From NCBI GenBank assembly GCA_016716005.1, contig JADJXE010000001.1, positions 248,001 through 312,000 on the forward strand: a stretch of 64,000 nt of DNA, in the 5' to 3' direction. Below are positions 31,732 to 39,617 of this stretch, piece after piece (position 1 is the stretch's first letter; the number at the start of each line of letters is the position of its first letter). Origin of the DNA: Acidimicrobiales bacterium. GTDB taxonomy: Bacteria > Actinomycetota > Acidimicrobiia > Acidimicrobiales > JADJXE01. Below the pieces are notes generated by a model, which worked only from the letters and a program-made list of their open reading frames with translations, was not told the origin of the DNA and searched no databases. Position numbers and translations under genes: made by a program.

Positions 31732-33957
31732 CTAGTGGTCGACCGCGGCGGGCGGCTCGGCGGCGGCGGGCGGCTCGGGGGTGACCGGAGGCTCGGCGGC
31801 GGCGGGCGGCTCGGGTGCCGGGGCGGGCGTCACCGCGGCGGGCGGCTCCGGGGTGACCGGAGGCTCGACCGCGGCGGGCGTCACCGCGGCGGGCGGCTCC
31901 GGGGTGACCGGAGGCTCGGCGGCGGCGGGCGGCTCGGGTGCCGGGGCGGGCGTCACCGCGGCGGGCGGCGCCGGGGTGACCGGAGGCTCGACCGCGGCGG
32001 GCGGCGCCGGCGTCACCGCAGCGGGCGGCTCCGGTGCAGGAGCCGGCGTCACCGCGGCGGGCGGCTCGGGTGCAGGGGCCGGCGTCACCGCGGCGGGCGG
32101 CTCGGGTGCAGGGGCCGGCGTCACCGCGGCGGGCGGCTCCGGGGTGACCGGAGGCTCGACCGCGGCGGGCGGCTCGGGTGCAGGGGCCGGCGTCACCGCG
32201 GCGGGCGGCTCGGGTGCCGGAGCCGGCGTCACCGCGGCGGGCGGCTCGGGTGCCGGAGCCGGCGTCACCGCGGCGGGCGGCTCGGGTGCCGGAGCCGGCG
32301 TCACCGCGGCGGGCGGCTCGGGTGCCGGAGCCGGCGTCACCGCGGCGGGCGGCTCGGGTGCCGGAGCCGGCGTCACCGCGGCGGGCGGCTCGGGTGCCGG
32401 AGCCGGCGTCACCGCGGCGGGCGGCTCGGGTGCCGGAGCCGGCGTCACCGCGGCGGGCGGCTCGGGTGCCGGAGCCGGCGTCACCGCGGCGGGCGGCTCG
32501 GGTGCCGGAGCCGGCGTCACCGCGGCGGGCGGCTCGGCGGCGGCGGGCGGCTCGGCGGCGGCGGGCGGCTCGGGTGCCGGGGCGGGCGTCACCGCGGCGG
32601 GCGGCGCCGGGGTGACCGGAGGCGTCTTGGCGCGGGGCTCGCGACCCGAGTCGCCTCGGGTGCCGGGCGCGGGCCGCTTGGGCGCAGACGGCCGGCGAGG
32701 GGGCCGCGGACGGCTCGGCCGAGCGTTCGGCGCGGGCTCGATGCCGAACTGGGCGGCGAGCTGGGGCACCTGGGGTGCCAGGCGCCGCAGCGACGACAGC
32801 AGCTCGGCGCCGGGCTCCACCGGCACGCTCTCGGCAACCACGGCCCGGCGCACCGGTGAGAGCGCGACTGCCTCCACCATGGCGACCCAACGCTCCGTGG
32901 CCGTGTCGGCGGTGAGCCCGGCCGACGCGGTGGAGGAGAGGCGGGCGGCCAAGGCCTCCGGGAAGGGCGCGCCGGCCTTCGGCGGCCGCGAGCTCAGGCG
33001 GAGGGCGCGGACCACGCGGCCGTCCCCGAGGGTGGTGGCGATCTCGGCGAGCCACTCGGCGTGCTCGCGCTCGACCCGATGGGCGAGCGCGTCCCGCAGC
33101 CGGACGGCCTGCTCGCGGCTCTCGTCGTCCTTTGCCGCGTCGTCGGCGGCCACCACGACGGAGCGGAGGTCGCGCAGATCGAGATCGTCCACCTCGGAGA
33201 GGGCCGCATCGGCACGGTCGCGCCACTCCGCGGCGCGCAGGCGGGGGAGGAGCTCCTCGGCCAGCGCCAGCACGCCCGCCGGGTTCACCTCGGGATGGCC
33301 GGCGGCACGGGCCTCCACGTTCTGCGTCTCGAGGGCCTGACGGACCGCCGGGATACCGCCGCGAAGGAGCTGCTCGGCGACGGGGCGCTGCTCCTCGGGC
33401 AGCGACGCCAGCACCGCGGCCCGGTGGGCTCGGCCGGGTCGCAGCCGCTTGGGCTTGGGCTTCGGCTCCGGTGCCGGCCGCGCGGGTCGGGCGGGCCGGG
33501 GACGGGTGGGCCGCTCGCGGGGCGGGCGGCTTCCGGCCGCGCCGCCGTCGGCGGGCGCCTCGGCTCGCTGCCCGCCCGAGCTGCGGCCCTCACGGGGCGG
33601 CCCCTCGGTGCGGCGGGGGCGATCCGGGCGGCGGCGCTCGCCGCCCTCGCGGTCGCGGCGATCCGGGCGAGGTCGCCTGACGAGCGACGTCGTGATGCCC
33701 TGGAAGCCCTGCTCCGAGCCCAGGATCTCGAGGCGGTCCTCGTCGGCCTTCGCGCTCTTGGGGGGGAGCACGGCGAGGACGCTGATGCCGTCGACGTCGA
33801 CGTCGGCCTCGACGCGCAGCACGTCGCCGACCTTGGCCGCCCGGGGAAGGAGCGAGCCGTCGAGCACCCCTCGGGGCTCGCGCGCACCGGCGGCCCGCCA
33901 GGTCCACGACCCGTCGTCGCGCGCGCTGGTGAGTTCGACGTCGATCCTCCGCGGCAC
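31732..33957 (-). CDS. large hypothetical protein with Arg-rich linker, helical core and Pro/Ala/Glu repeat tail
   Basis: 741 residues. Residues ~1-95 form a beta-rich domain (KVGDVLRVEADVDVDGISVLAVLP). ~95-185 are Arg/Pro-rich and basic (RRPRPDRRDREGGERRRPDR). ~185-440 form a helical domain of unrecognised family. The final ~290 residues are low complexity with the 12-residue period PAPAPEPPAAVT, mixed with PPVTPEP variants. The basic part and the OB/S1-like start suggest RNA or DNA contact, but I do not recognise the family. TAGGGT at 33971-33966 ends 8 nt before the GTG. The tail resembles spacer sequences of surface or membrane proteins, yet no signal or membrane segment is seen. Confidence 0.7.
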   Translation of the reverse strand: MPRRIDVELTSARDDGSWTWRAAGAREPRGVLDGSLLPRAAKVGDVLRVEADVDVDGISVLAVLPPKSAKADEDRLEILGSEQGFQGITTSLVRRPRPDRRDREGGERRRPDRPRRTEGPPREGRSSGGQRAEAPADGGAAGSRPPRERPTRPRPARPARPAPEPKPKPKRLRPGRAHRAAVLASLPEEQRPVAEQLLRGGIPAVRQALETQNVEARAAGHPEVNPAGVLALAEELLPRLRAAEWRDRADAALSEVDDLDLRDLRSVVVAADDAAKDDESREQAVRLRDALAHRVEREHAEWLAEIATTLGDGRVVRALRLSSRPPKAGAPFPEALAARLSSTASAGLTADTATERWVAMVEAVALSPVRRAVVAESVPVEPGAELLSSLRRLAPQVPQLAAQFGIEPAPNARPSRPRPPRRPSAPKRPAPGTRGDSGREPRAKTPPVTPAPPAAVTPAPAPEPPAAAEPPAAAEPPAAVTPAPAPEPPAAVTPAPAPEPPAAVTPAPAPEPPAAVTPAPAPEPPAAVTPAPAPEPPAAVTPAPAPEPPAAVTPAPAPEPPAAVTPAPAPEPPAAVTPAPAPEPPAAVTPAPAPEPPAAVEPPVTPEPPAAVTPAPAPEPPAAVTPAPAPEPPAAVTPAPAPEPPAAVTPAPPAAVEPPVTPAPPAAVTPAPAPEPPAAAEPPVTPEPPAAVTPAAVEPPVTPEPPAAVTPAPAPEPPAAAEPPVTPEPPAAAEPPAAVDH
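32173..32532 (-). repeat. ten consecutive 36-bp tandem units
   Basis: GTCACC steps occur every 36 nt from 32191 to 32515. Nine of the ten units appear identical, and the one at the right-hand end of the coding order (lowest coordinate) has a CAGGGG variant. Each encodes 12 residues. Related, less regular units extend from about 31735 to 32625. Identity suggests recent expansion or gene conversion. Boundaries are approximate. Confidence 0.85.
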
Positions 33958-34003
33958 GGGGGATCACCCTAGTCGTGCCCGCTGGTCCGCAGAACCGCCG
34001 GTC

Positions 34004-34017
34004 GGGACCTTGGTCCC
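34004..34017. promoter_or_regulatory. DosR-box-like palindrome
   Basis: GGGACCTTGGTCCC is a perfect 14-nt palindrome that agrees at 12 of 14 positions with the mycobacterial DosR consensus core GGGACTWWAGTCCC. It lies 96 nt upstream of the gene at 34114 and about 47 nt from the divergent GTG at 33957. Related sites occur before the hydrogenase and NifJ genes. Confidence 0.5.
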
Positions 34018-34113
34018 ATGGAGCGGTGACCCCGTGCCCTTCGCCGCGCGTGGCCAGTCGTGCACCATGACGCCACTGCGGAGCGCCGTCGCGCGCCCGG
34101 GGGGAGGAAGCCC

Positions 34114-34716
34114 GTGAAGATCCTCGTGCTGGAGAGCGACGCCGGCGTCGCCGATCAGAGCATCGAGCAGCTGGAGAAGGCCGGACACCAGGTGGCCCGC
34201 TGCCACGAGCCTGGTTCGGCGGCCTTCCCGTGTGCGGCGCTGAGCGATCCGCACGCCTGCCCGGCAGAGCAGGGCGTCGACGTCACGCTGCTCGTGCGCA
34301 GCGAGGCCGCCACCACGCCGTCGACCATGGAAGACGGCGTGTCGTGCGCCATCCGGCGGCGCCTGCCGGTGGTGGTCGCCGGCGACACCGACGACAGCCC
34401 CTTCGCACCGTTCGCGACCGTGGTGGGCGACGACGTGGTCACCGGCGTCGAGCAGGCGGCCCGAGGCAACCAGACGGCTCACGCCGAGGCTGCCCTGGCC
34501 GCCCTCCCGGAGGTGCTCGAGCTGGCGGGCGTCGACCCCAGCTCCGTCGACGTCCAGGTGTTCCGCCACGGCACCGACCTCAAGGTCGTCCTGCGCCTGC
34601 CCGAGGGCATGGAGACCTTCCACCGGCAGGCGGCCGCCGTCCGCGCCGCCGGAGCCGTGCGGGCCTTCGACCCGTACGCCACCCGCATCGACGTCGACGA
34701 GGCCCCGCCGGCCTGA
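34114..34716 (+). CDS. hypothetical protein with receiver-like N-terminus
   Basis: A 200-residue protein. MKILVLESDAGVADQSIEQLEKAGHQV resembles a response-regulator or Rossmann beta-alpha start, but the phospho-acceptor Asp is not evident. Three cysteines cluster at about 30-53 (RCHEPGSAAFPC, HACPAEQG), possibly a metal or redox site. The C-terminal ~70 residues form a separate alpha-beta domain (VQVFRHGTDLKVVLRLPEG). GGGGAGGAAG precedes the GTG. A DosR-like palindrome lies upstream, so it may be induced with the hydrogenase genes. Family not recognised. Confidence 0.6.
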   Translation: MKILVLESDAGVADQSIEQLEKAGHQVARCHEPGSAAFPCAALSDPHACPAEQGVDVTLLVRSEAATTPSTMEDGVSCAIRRRLPVVVAGDTDDSPFAPFATVVGDDVVTGVEQAARGNQTAHAEAALAALPEVLELAGVDPSSVDVQVFRHGTDLKVVLRLPEGMETFHRQAAAVRAAGAVRAFDPYATRIDVDEAPPA

Positions 34717-34958
34717 CCCGGTCTCGGTACGAGCCCGCCGACCCCCCGACGACGGGCCACGTGCGCCCAGAATCCTCGTTATGTCGAGTTGAGGGGAGCG
34801 CGACCCTGCGGGGCCCTCGACCAACGCTCCCCCTGGCCCCGCCGCTCCTCCCGCGACCCCTGCGACCCCTGCGACCGGAATCAGTCGACGTGCCCCGGGG
34901 TTGCAGCCCTCGACCGGCGCCGCTCGGGCCCGGAAGCCTGACCGTGGAGCGATCGTCC

Positions 34959-36167
34959 ATGCTGCGTCGACCTGTGCTCGCCCTCTCCCCCGTGCTCGTC
35001 GGCCTCGTGCTGCTGGTGGCCTGCGGGAGCGACGACGGCGACGACGGGTCGTCGACAGCCGGCGGGTCGGAGGTCTCCACGTCGACCACGATCGACCCCG
35101 TGGCGGCCGCCCGGGCCTACGCCGAGCCGGGCCCGTACCCGGTGGGCGTGATCACCCTGCCCCTGGCCGACGGCCGCGAGGTCGAGGTCTGGTACCCGGC
35201 GGTGGCGGGCTCGGAGGCGGGCCGCACGCCGGCGTCGTGGGATCTGCGCGACGGCCTTCCCGACACGCTGTCGGCACTGGTCACCGACGACCTGGCGCCG
35301 GTGTACGAGACCGCCGCCTACCCGGACCTCCCCCCCGCCACCGAGGGCCCGTACCCCCTGGTGCTGTTCAGCCACGGCTTCGGCGGCGTCCGCACCCAGT
35401 CGACGGAGCTCACCACCCACCTGGCCTCGTGGGGGATGGTGGTCGCCTCACCCGATCACCCGTCGCGGGGCCCTGCGGTCCTGCTCTCCGGTGCGCCGTC
35501 GCAGGGAACCGGCGAGGACGATCTGCTCGACGCCATCGAGCTGGTGTCGAGCCAGGCCACGACGCCCGGCTCGCCCCTCGACGGCCTGGTCGACACCGAG
35601 CTGCTCGCCGTGGTCGGCCACTCGGCCGGCGGCGGCAGCGCCTTCCTCCTCGCCGAGGATCCCCGGGTGCTCGGCTACGTGGCACTGGCCTCGCCGGTCG
35701 GCGTGCCGCGCCCGCCGGCCCCCGGCGAGAGCACCACGTCGAGCGTCACGGCGCCACCCCCACCCGACAAGCCGTCGCTGCTCATCGCCGGCGACGATGA
35801 CGACATCGCCGACCTCGACCGGGTCGAGCAGGCCTACGAGCGGCTGCCGGCGCCCAAGGAGCTGATCGTGATCGGTGGCGCAGGCCACCAGGCGTTCTCC
35901 GACATCTGCCTGATCCGGCCCGACCTCGGTCGCCTGCCCGGCATCGCGACGCAGATCGGCCTGACGTTCCCCGAGCGGACCGTGCAGCTCATCGACGACG
36001 GCTGTGCCGACCCCACGCCCGTGGAGAGCACCTTCCCGATCATCGATCACACCACCACCGCATGGCTGCGGGCGCTGTACGGGATCGACCCCGAGCCCGT
36101 AGGCCTCGGCCCCGAGCTGGCCGAGGCCTATGCACCCGTCCCGGTCACCGTGACCGCCGAGGGCTGA
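34959..36167 (+). CDS. alpha/beta-hydrolase lipoprotein (PAF-acetylhydrolase/dienelactone-hydrolase-like)
   Basis: A 402-residue secreted protein. The lipobox LVAC puts the lipidated Cys at residue 22, after a typical lipoprotein signal, followed by an acidic/Ser/Thr linker. The hydrolase domain has LVLFSHGFGG (oxyanion hole), GHSAGGGSA (nucleophile Ser) and GGAGHQAF (His). The ATG at 34959 places the signal best; GTG 34944 is an alternative. The substrate is unknown; an esterase or lipase is likely. The 242-nt gap before it contains a short GACCCCTGC direct repeat near 34855-34878 but no clear promoter. Confidence 0.8.
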   Translation: MLRRPVLALSPVLVGLVLLVACGSDDGDDGSSTAGGSEVSTSTTIDPVAAARAYAEPGPYPVGVITLPLADGREVEVWYPAVAGSEAGRTPASWDLRDGLPDTLSALVTDDLAPVYETAAYPDLPPATEGPYPLVLFSHGFGGVRTQSTELTTHLASWGMVVASPDHPSRGPAVLLSGAPSQGTGEDDLLDAIELVSSQATTPGSPLDGLVDTELLAVVGHSAGGGSAFLLAEDPRVLGYVALASPVGVPRPPAPGESTTSSVTAPPPPDKPSLLIAGDDDDIADLDRVEQAYERLPAPKELIVIGGAGHQAFSDICLIRPDLGRLPGIATQIGLTFPERTVQLIDDGCADPTPVESTFPIIDHTTTAWLRALYGIDPEPVGLGPELAEAYAPVPVTVTAEG

Positions 36168-36247
36168 GCGTCTCGGGGCCCCGCCCGTCGGCGACGACGC
36201 CGGCTCGGTCACGACGAGAGTCCACGAACCCGGAGTGCCACCGGCCG

Positions 36248-36261
36248 ATGACCTTCGGCCC
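36248..36261. promoter_or_regulatory. DosR-box-like site upstream of the hydrogenase operon
   Basis: ATGACCTTCGGCCC agrees at 11 of 14 positions with GGGACCTTTGGCCC, a common form of the mycobacterial DosR box. It lies 69 nt upstream of the GTG at 36331. Confidence 0.35.
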
Positions 36262-36330
36262 TTCCCCCCTCCGCTCCGATCGCGGTACGCCAGACGCGTC
36301 GGCGCCCGCCGACACCTGCGAGGACGGCCG

Positions 36331-37494
36331 GTGGACGCACCCACTGCCAGCCAGGGCATGGTGGTCGACCTCGACGGCCTCGCGCGCCTCGTCGAGGCGC
36401 TCCAGCGCCGGTGCACCGAGGTGATCGGGCCCGTGGTGCGCGACGCGGCCGTCGTCCTCGATCGCATCGAGACCGCCGACGACCTGCCCGCCGGGTGGAC
36501 CGACGACCAGGCACCCGGACGGTACCGGCTCCGCCGCCGGCAGGACGCGGCCCGGTTCGGGCACGCCCTGGGCCCCCATGCGTGGAAGCGGGTGCTGCAC
36601 CCGCCCCGCGAGCGCCTGTGGCGCGCGGAGCGGGCGCCCGGGGCCGAGCTCGGGCCGGCGGTGTCGGCGGTGGAGGTCACCCCGAGCCGGGCGCTGCTCG
36701 GGGTGCGGGCCTGCGACCTGGCGGCCCTGGCCGTGCACGACCGGATCTTCGGCGACCCCTCGCACCCGAACCTCGCCTACCAGGCTCGGCGAGCGGCCTC
36801 CTGGGTGGTGGCCGTGCAGTGCACCGACCCCGGCGGCACCTGCTTCTGCGCGTCTCTCGGCACCGGCCCGGCGGTCGCGCCGGAGGCCGGCGCCGACCTG
36901 ACCCTGACCGAGGTGCTCGACGGCGGCCACCGGTTCGTGGCCCGGCCCGACACCGCTCGGGGGGCCGACCTGCTGGCCGAGGTGGCCGGCCGGCCGGCCG
37001 GGCCCGACGACGAGGCGGCGGCCGCGGCCCGGGTGTCGGCCGCGGCCGGCCGGATGGGTCGCGCCCTCGACCCGGAGGGGCTGCCCGCCGCCCTGGCCGC
37101 CCACCTCGAGCACCCCCGGTGGGAGCAGGTGGCGGACCGGTGCCTCGCCTGTGGCAGCTGCGCCCTGGTGTGCCCGACCTGCTTCTGCTCCACCGTGGAG
37201 GACGTGGCCGACCTGGACGGCTCGGGCACCGAGCGGTGGCGGCGGTGGGACACCTGCTTCACCGCCGACTTCTCGTACATCCACGGGGGGACGGTGCGGG
37301 CCTCGACCGCCGCACGGTACCGCCAGTGGCTGCTGCACAAGCTGTCGACCTGGGCCGACCAGTTCGGATCGCTCGGGTGTGTGGGCTGCGGCCGGTGCAT
37401 CACCTGGTGCCCGGTCGGGATCGACCTGGTCGAGGAGGCCAGCGCCGTCGCCGGCCGGGCCTGGCCGCCAGATGGGATCGGAGGTGCGTCATGA
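36331..37494 (+). CDS. [NiFe]-hydrogenase group 3b, beta (iron-sulfur) subunit
   Basis: A 387-residue HydB-type subunit of NADP-linked cytoplasmic hydrogenases. An N-terminal domain (RPVLRGVRACDLAAL-type segment, VQCTDPGGTCFCASLG) is followed by two 4Fe-4S motifs, CLACGSCALVCPTCFC and CVGCGRCITWCP. It relays electrons between the diaphorase gamma subunit and the small subunit. The start GTG 36331 has AGGA 6 nt upstream; ATG 36358 is possible. It begins a five-gene operon joined by 4- to 17-nt overlaps. Confidence 0.85.
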   Translation: MDAPTASQGMVVDLDGLARLVEALQRRCTEVIGPVVRDAAVVLDRIETADDLPAGWTDDQAPGRYRLRRRQDAARFGHALGPHAWKRVLHPPRERLWRAERAPGAELGPAVSAVEVTPSRALLGVRACDLAALAVHDRIFGDPSHPNLAYQARRAASWVVAVQCTDPGGTCFCASLGTGPAVAPEAGADLTLTEVLDGGHRFVARPDTARGADLLAEVAGRPAGPDDEAAAAARVSAAAGRMGRALDPEGLPAALAAHLEHPRWEQVADRCLACGSCALVCPTCFCSTVEDVADLDGSGTERWRRWDTCFTADFSYIHGGTVRASTAARYRQWLLHKLSTWADQFGSLGCVGCGRCITWCPVGIDLVEEASAVAGRAWPPDGIGGAS

Positions 37495-37970
37495 GCGTGC
37501 CGAGCGCCATCCTCGCCGAGCTCCTCGCCCGCCACGCCCCCTTCAACGACCTCGATCCCCACCACGTGGTCGAGCTGGCCGGGTGCGCCGAGGAGGTCGC
37601 CTTCGCCGAGGACGAGGTCGTGTTCCGGGAGGGGTCGCAGGCCGACACCTGGCACGTCGTCCGCGAGGGGCGCATCGCCGTGCGCATCGCCCGGCCGGGC
37701 CGGGCGGCCATGACGGTGGCGACCCTGGGCCCCGGGGAGGTCGTGGGCTGGTCGTGGCTGTTCCCGCCGTACCGCTGGACGAGCGACGCGGTGGCGATCG
37801 AGGCCACGCGCGCCATCGCCTTCGACGGCCGGTGCATCCGGCTGCGCTGCGACGAGGACGCGGTGCTGGGCCGGGATCTCATGCTGCGGTTCGCCCAGAT
37901 CGCGATCGACCGCCTGCAGACCACGCGGTTCCAGCTCCTCGACGTCTACGGCGATGGCCCCAGCCGCTAG
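37491..37970 (+). CDS. cyclic-nucleotide-binding-domain protein within the hydrogenase operon
   Basis: 159 residues that are nearly all one Crp-type effector domain: VVFREGSQADTWHVVREGRIAV and LGPGEVVGWSWLFPPYRWTSDAV. No helix-turn-helix follows, so it is not a classical transcription factor. The usual phosphate-binding cassette (GE.AL...R.A) is altered. It overlaps both neighbours (4 nt and 17 nt), which implies a stoichiometric subunit or an allosteric regulator of the hydrogenase. The role is inferred from position. Confidence 0.8.
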   Translation: MSVPSAILAELLARHAPFNDLDPHHVVELAGCAEEVAFAEDEVVFREGSQADTWHVVREGRIAVRIARPGRAAMTVATLGPGEVVGWSWLFPPYRWTSDAVAIEATRAIAFDGRCIRLRCDEDAVLGRDLMLRFAQIAIDRLQTTRFQLLDVYGDGPSR

Positions 37971-38817
37971 CAGCGCTGCCCCGACGATCGTCGGCACCGA
38001 CCCGTGGGTGCCCCGCCGGTACCGCGTCGCCGGGCGCCGCCGGGAGACCAGGGAGACCGTCACGATCGAGCTGGAGCCCCTCGACGCGCCCATCGACCCG
38101 CCCGAGCCGGGGCAGTTCACGATGGTGACGGCCTTCGGTGTGGGCGAGGTGCCCATCTCGGTGAGCGCCGACCCGGGCACCGGCGCGCCCCTCTCGCACA
38201 CCATCCGCTCGGTGGGAGCGGTGACGGCGGCGCTCTGCGACGCGCGCCGGGGCACGGTGGTCGGTGTTCGCGGTCCGTTCGGCACCGACTGGGGCGTCGC
38301 CTCGGCCCGGGGCCACGACCTTGTGCTGGTGGCCGGTGGCATCGGGCTGGCGCCCCTGCGCCCGGTGCTCCAACGGGCCCTCGGCGAGCGCGACGCCTAC
38401 GGGCGGATCGTGGTGCTGGTGGGCGCCCGCTCGCCCGACGACCTGCCGTTCCAGCGCGACCTGCGGGCCTGGCGGACCCACCTCGACGTGGCGGTCGAGG
38501 TTACCGTGGACTACGCGGGGCCGGGGTGGCGCGGCGACGTGGGGGTGGTGACGAAGCTCATCCCCCGCGTGCCCTTCGACCCGACGGTCGCCGTGGCCAT
38601 GGTGTGCGGCCCGGAGGTGATGATGCGGTTCACCGCCCAGGCCCTCGAGGCCCGTGGTGTGGATCCGTCGCACATCCGGGTCTCGCTGGAGCGCAACATG
38701 AAGTGCGGCATCGCCCAGTGCGGCCACTGCCAGCTGGGTCCGGTGCTCGTGTGCCGGGACGGTGCGGTCCTCCCCTACGACCGGGTGGCCCGCCTGGTCG
38801 CGGTCTGGGAGCTGTGA
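37954..38817 (+). CDS. [NiFe]-hydrogenase group 3b, gamma subunit (FAD/NAD(P)H diaphorase)
   Basis: A 287-residue ferredoxin-NADP reductase-like protein of the DHOD-K/HydG type. The N-terminal FAD barrel is followed by the NAD(P) domain (LVAGGIGLAPLRPVL; MVCGPEVMMRF) and a C-terminal [2Fe-2S] knot CGIAQCGHCQLGPVLVC. It connects NAD(P)H to the iron-sulfur chain. Starts at ATG 37954, 17 nt inside the upstream gene. Confidence 0.9.
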   Translation: MAPAASSAAPTIVGTDPWVPRRYRVAGRRRETRETVTIELEPLDAPIDPPEPGQFTMVTAFGVGEVPISVSADPGTGAPLSHTIRSVGAVTAALCDARRGTVVGVRGPFGTDWGVASARGHDLVLVAGGIGLAPLRPVLQRALGERDAYGRIVVLVGARSPDDLPFQRDLRAWRTHLDVAVEVTVDYAGPGWRGDVGVVTKLIPRVPFDPTVAVAMVCGPEVMMRFTAQALEARGVDPSHIRVSLERNMKCGIAQCGHCQLGPVLVCRDGAVLPYDRVARLVAVWEL

Positions 38818-39617
38818 TGGCAGCCGCGGCGTCTCGTCGGCCCCGCCTGGCGGTGTGGAAGTTCTCGTCGTGCGACGGCTGCCAGCTCAGCCTGCTCGAC
38901 TGCGAGCGCGAGCTGCTCGCGGTGGCCGAGGCCGTCGAGATCGCCCACTTCCTGGAGGCCTCGAGCGCCGTGGGGAAAGGCCCGTACGACGTGTCGCTGG
39001 TCGAGGGCTCCATCACCACGCCGGCCGACGCGGCCCGCATCCAGCGGGTGCGAAAGGCGTCGCGCACGCTGGTGACGATCGGCGCGTGCGCCACCGCCGG
39101 CGGCATCCAGGCACTCCGCGACACCGCCGAGCTGGCCGAGCTGGCCGGGGCCGTCTACCCGGACCCGGACTGGCTCGAGGTGCTTCCCCGGTCGACCCCG
39201 ATCGCCAACCACGTCCGTGTCGACCTCGAGCTCCGGGGCTGCCCGATCGACCGAGGTCAGCTGCTCACCGTCATCGACGCGCTGCTCCACGGCCGCCGCC
39301 CGGACCTCTCCACCCACAGCGTGTGCGGGGAGTGCAAGGCCAGGGGCACGGTGTGCGTGCTGGTCGCCAGCGGCACCCCGTGCCTGGGCCCGATCACCCA
39401 GGCCGGCTGCGGGGCGCTCTGCCCCACCTGGCACCGGGGCTGCTACGGGTGCTTCGGTCCGGCCGAGACGGTCAACGGCGCCTCGCTGAGCCGGCACGTC
39501 CTGGCCGGCGGCGCGCCCGCCTCCGCGCTGCTCGGGCCGCTCCGATCGTTCAACGTGGGCGCCGAGCCCTTCCGGCGCACCGCGGCGAGGATCGAGGAGG
39601 AGGGGGGGCGCACGTGA
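38817..39617 (+). CDS. [NiFe]-hydrogenase group 3b, small (delta) subunit
   Basis: A 266-residue small subunit. CDGCQ at 19-22 gives the first two ligands of the proximal cluster, with GACATAGG, RGCPID and CGECKARGTVC/CLGPITQAGCGALCP/CYGC supplying the remaining clusters. No Tat signal is present, so the enzyme is cytoplasmic. The TGATG junction with the diaphorase gene suggests coupled translation. Confidence 0.92.
   Translation: MAAAASRRPRLAVWKFSSCDGCQLSLLDCERELLAVAEAVEIAHFLEASSAVGKGPYDVSLVEGSITTPADAARIQRVRKASRTLVTIGACATAGGIQALRDTAELAELAGAVYPDPDWLEVLPRSTPIANHVRVDLELRGCPIDRGQLLTVIDALLHGRRPDLSTHSVCGECKARGTVCVLVASGTPCLGPITQAGCGALCPTWHRGCYGCFGPAETVNGASLSRHVLAGGAPASALLGPLRSFNVGAEPFRRTAARIEEEGGRT

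Noticed and set aside
31735..32625. CRISPR-like regular repeats
   Set aside because: Units are contiguous 36-bp in-frame codons with no unique spacers and no cas genes.
31781..33340. Plus-strand Gly-rich frame resembling PE_PGRS proteins
   Set aside because: It is the antisense reading of the 36-bp repeats; the minus-strand frame has a start, promoter hexamer and folded-looking domains.
34717..34958. Hidden small gene or promoter in the 242-nt gap
   Set aside because: No frame with plausible protein content and no convincing promoter; only a short GACCCCTGC repeat.
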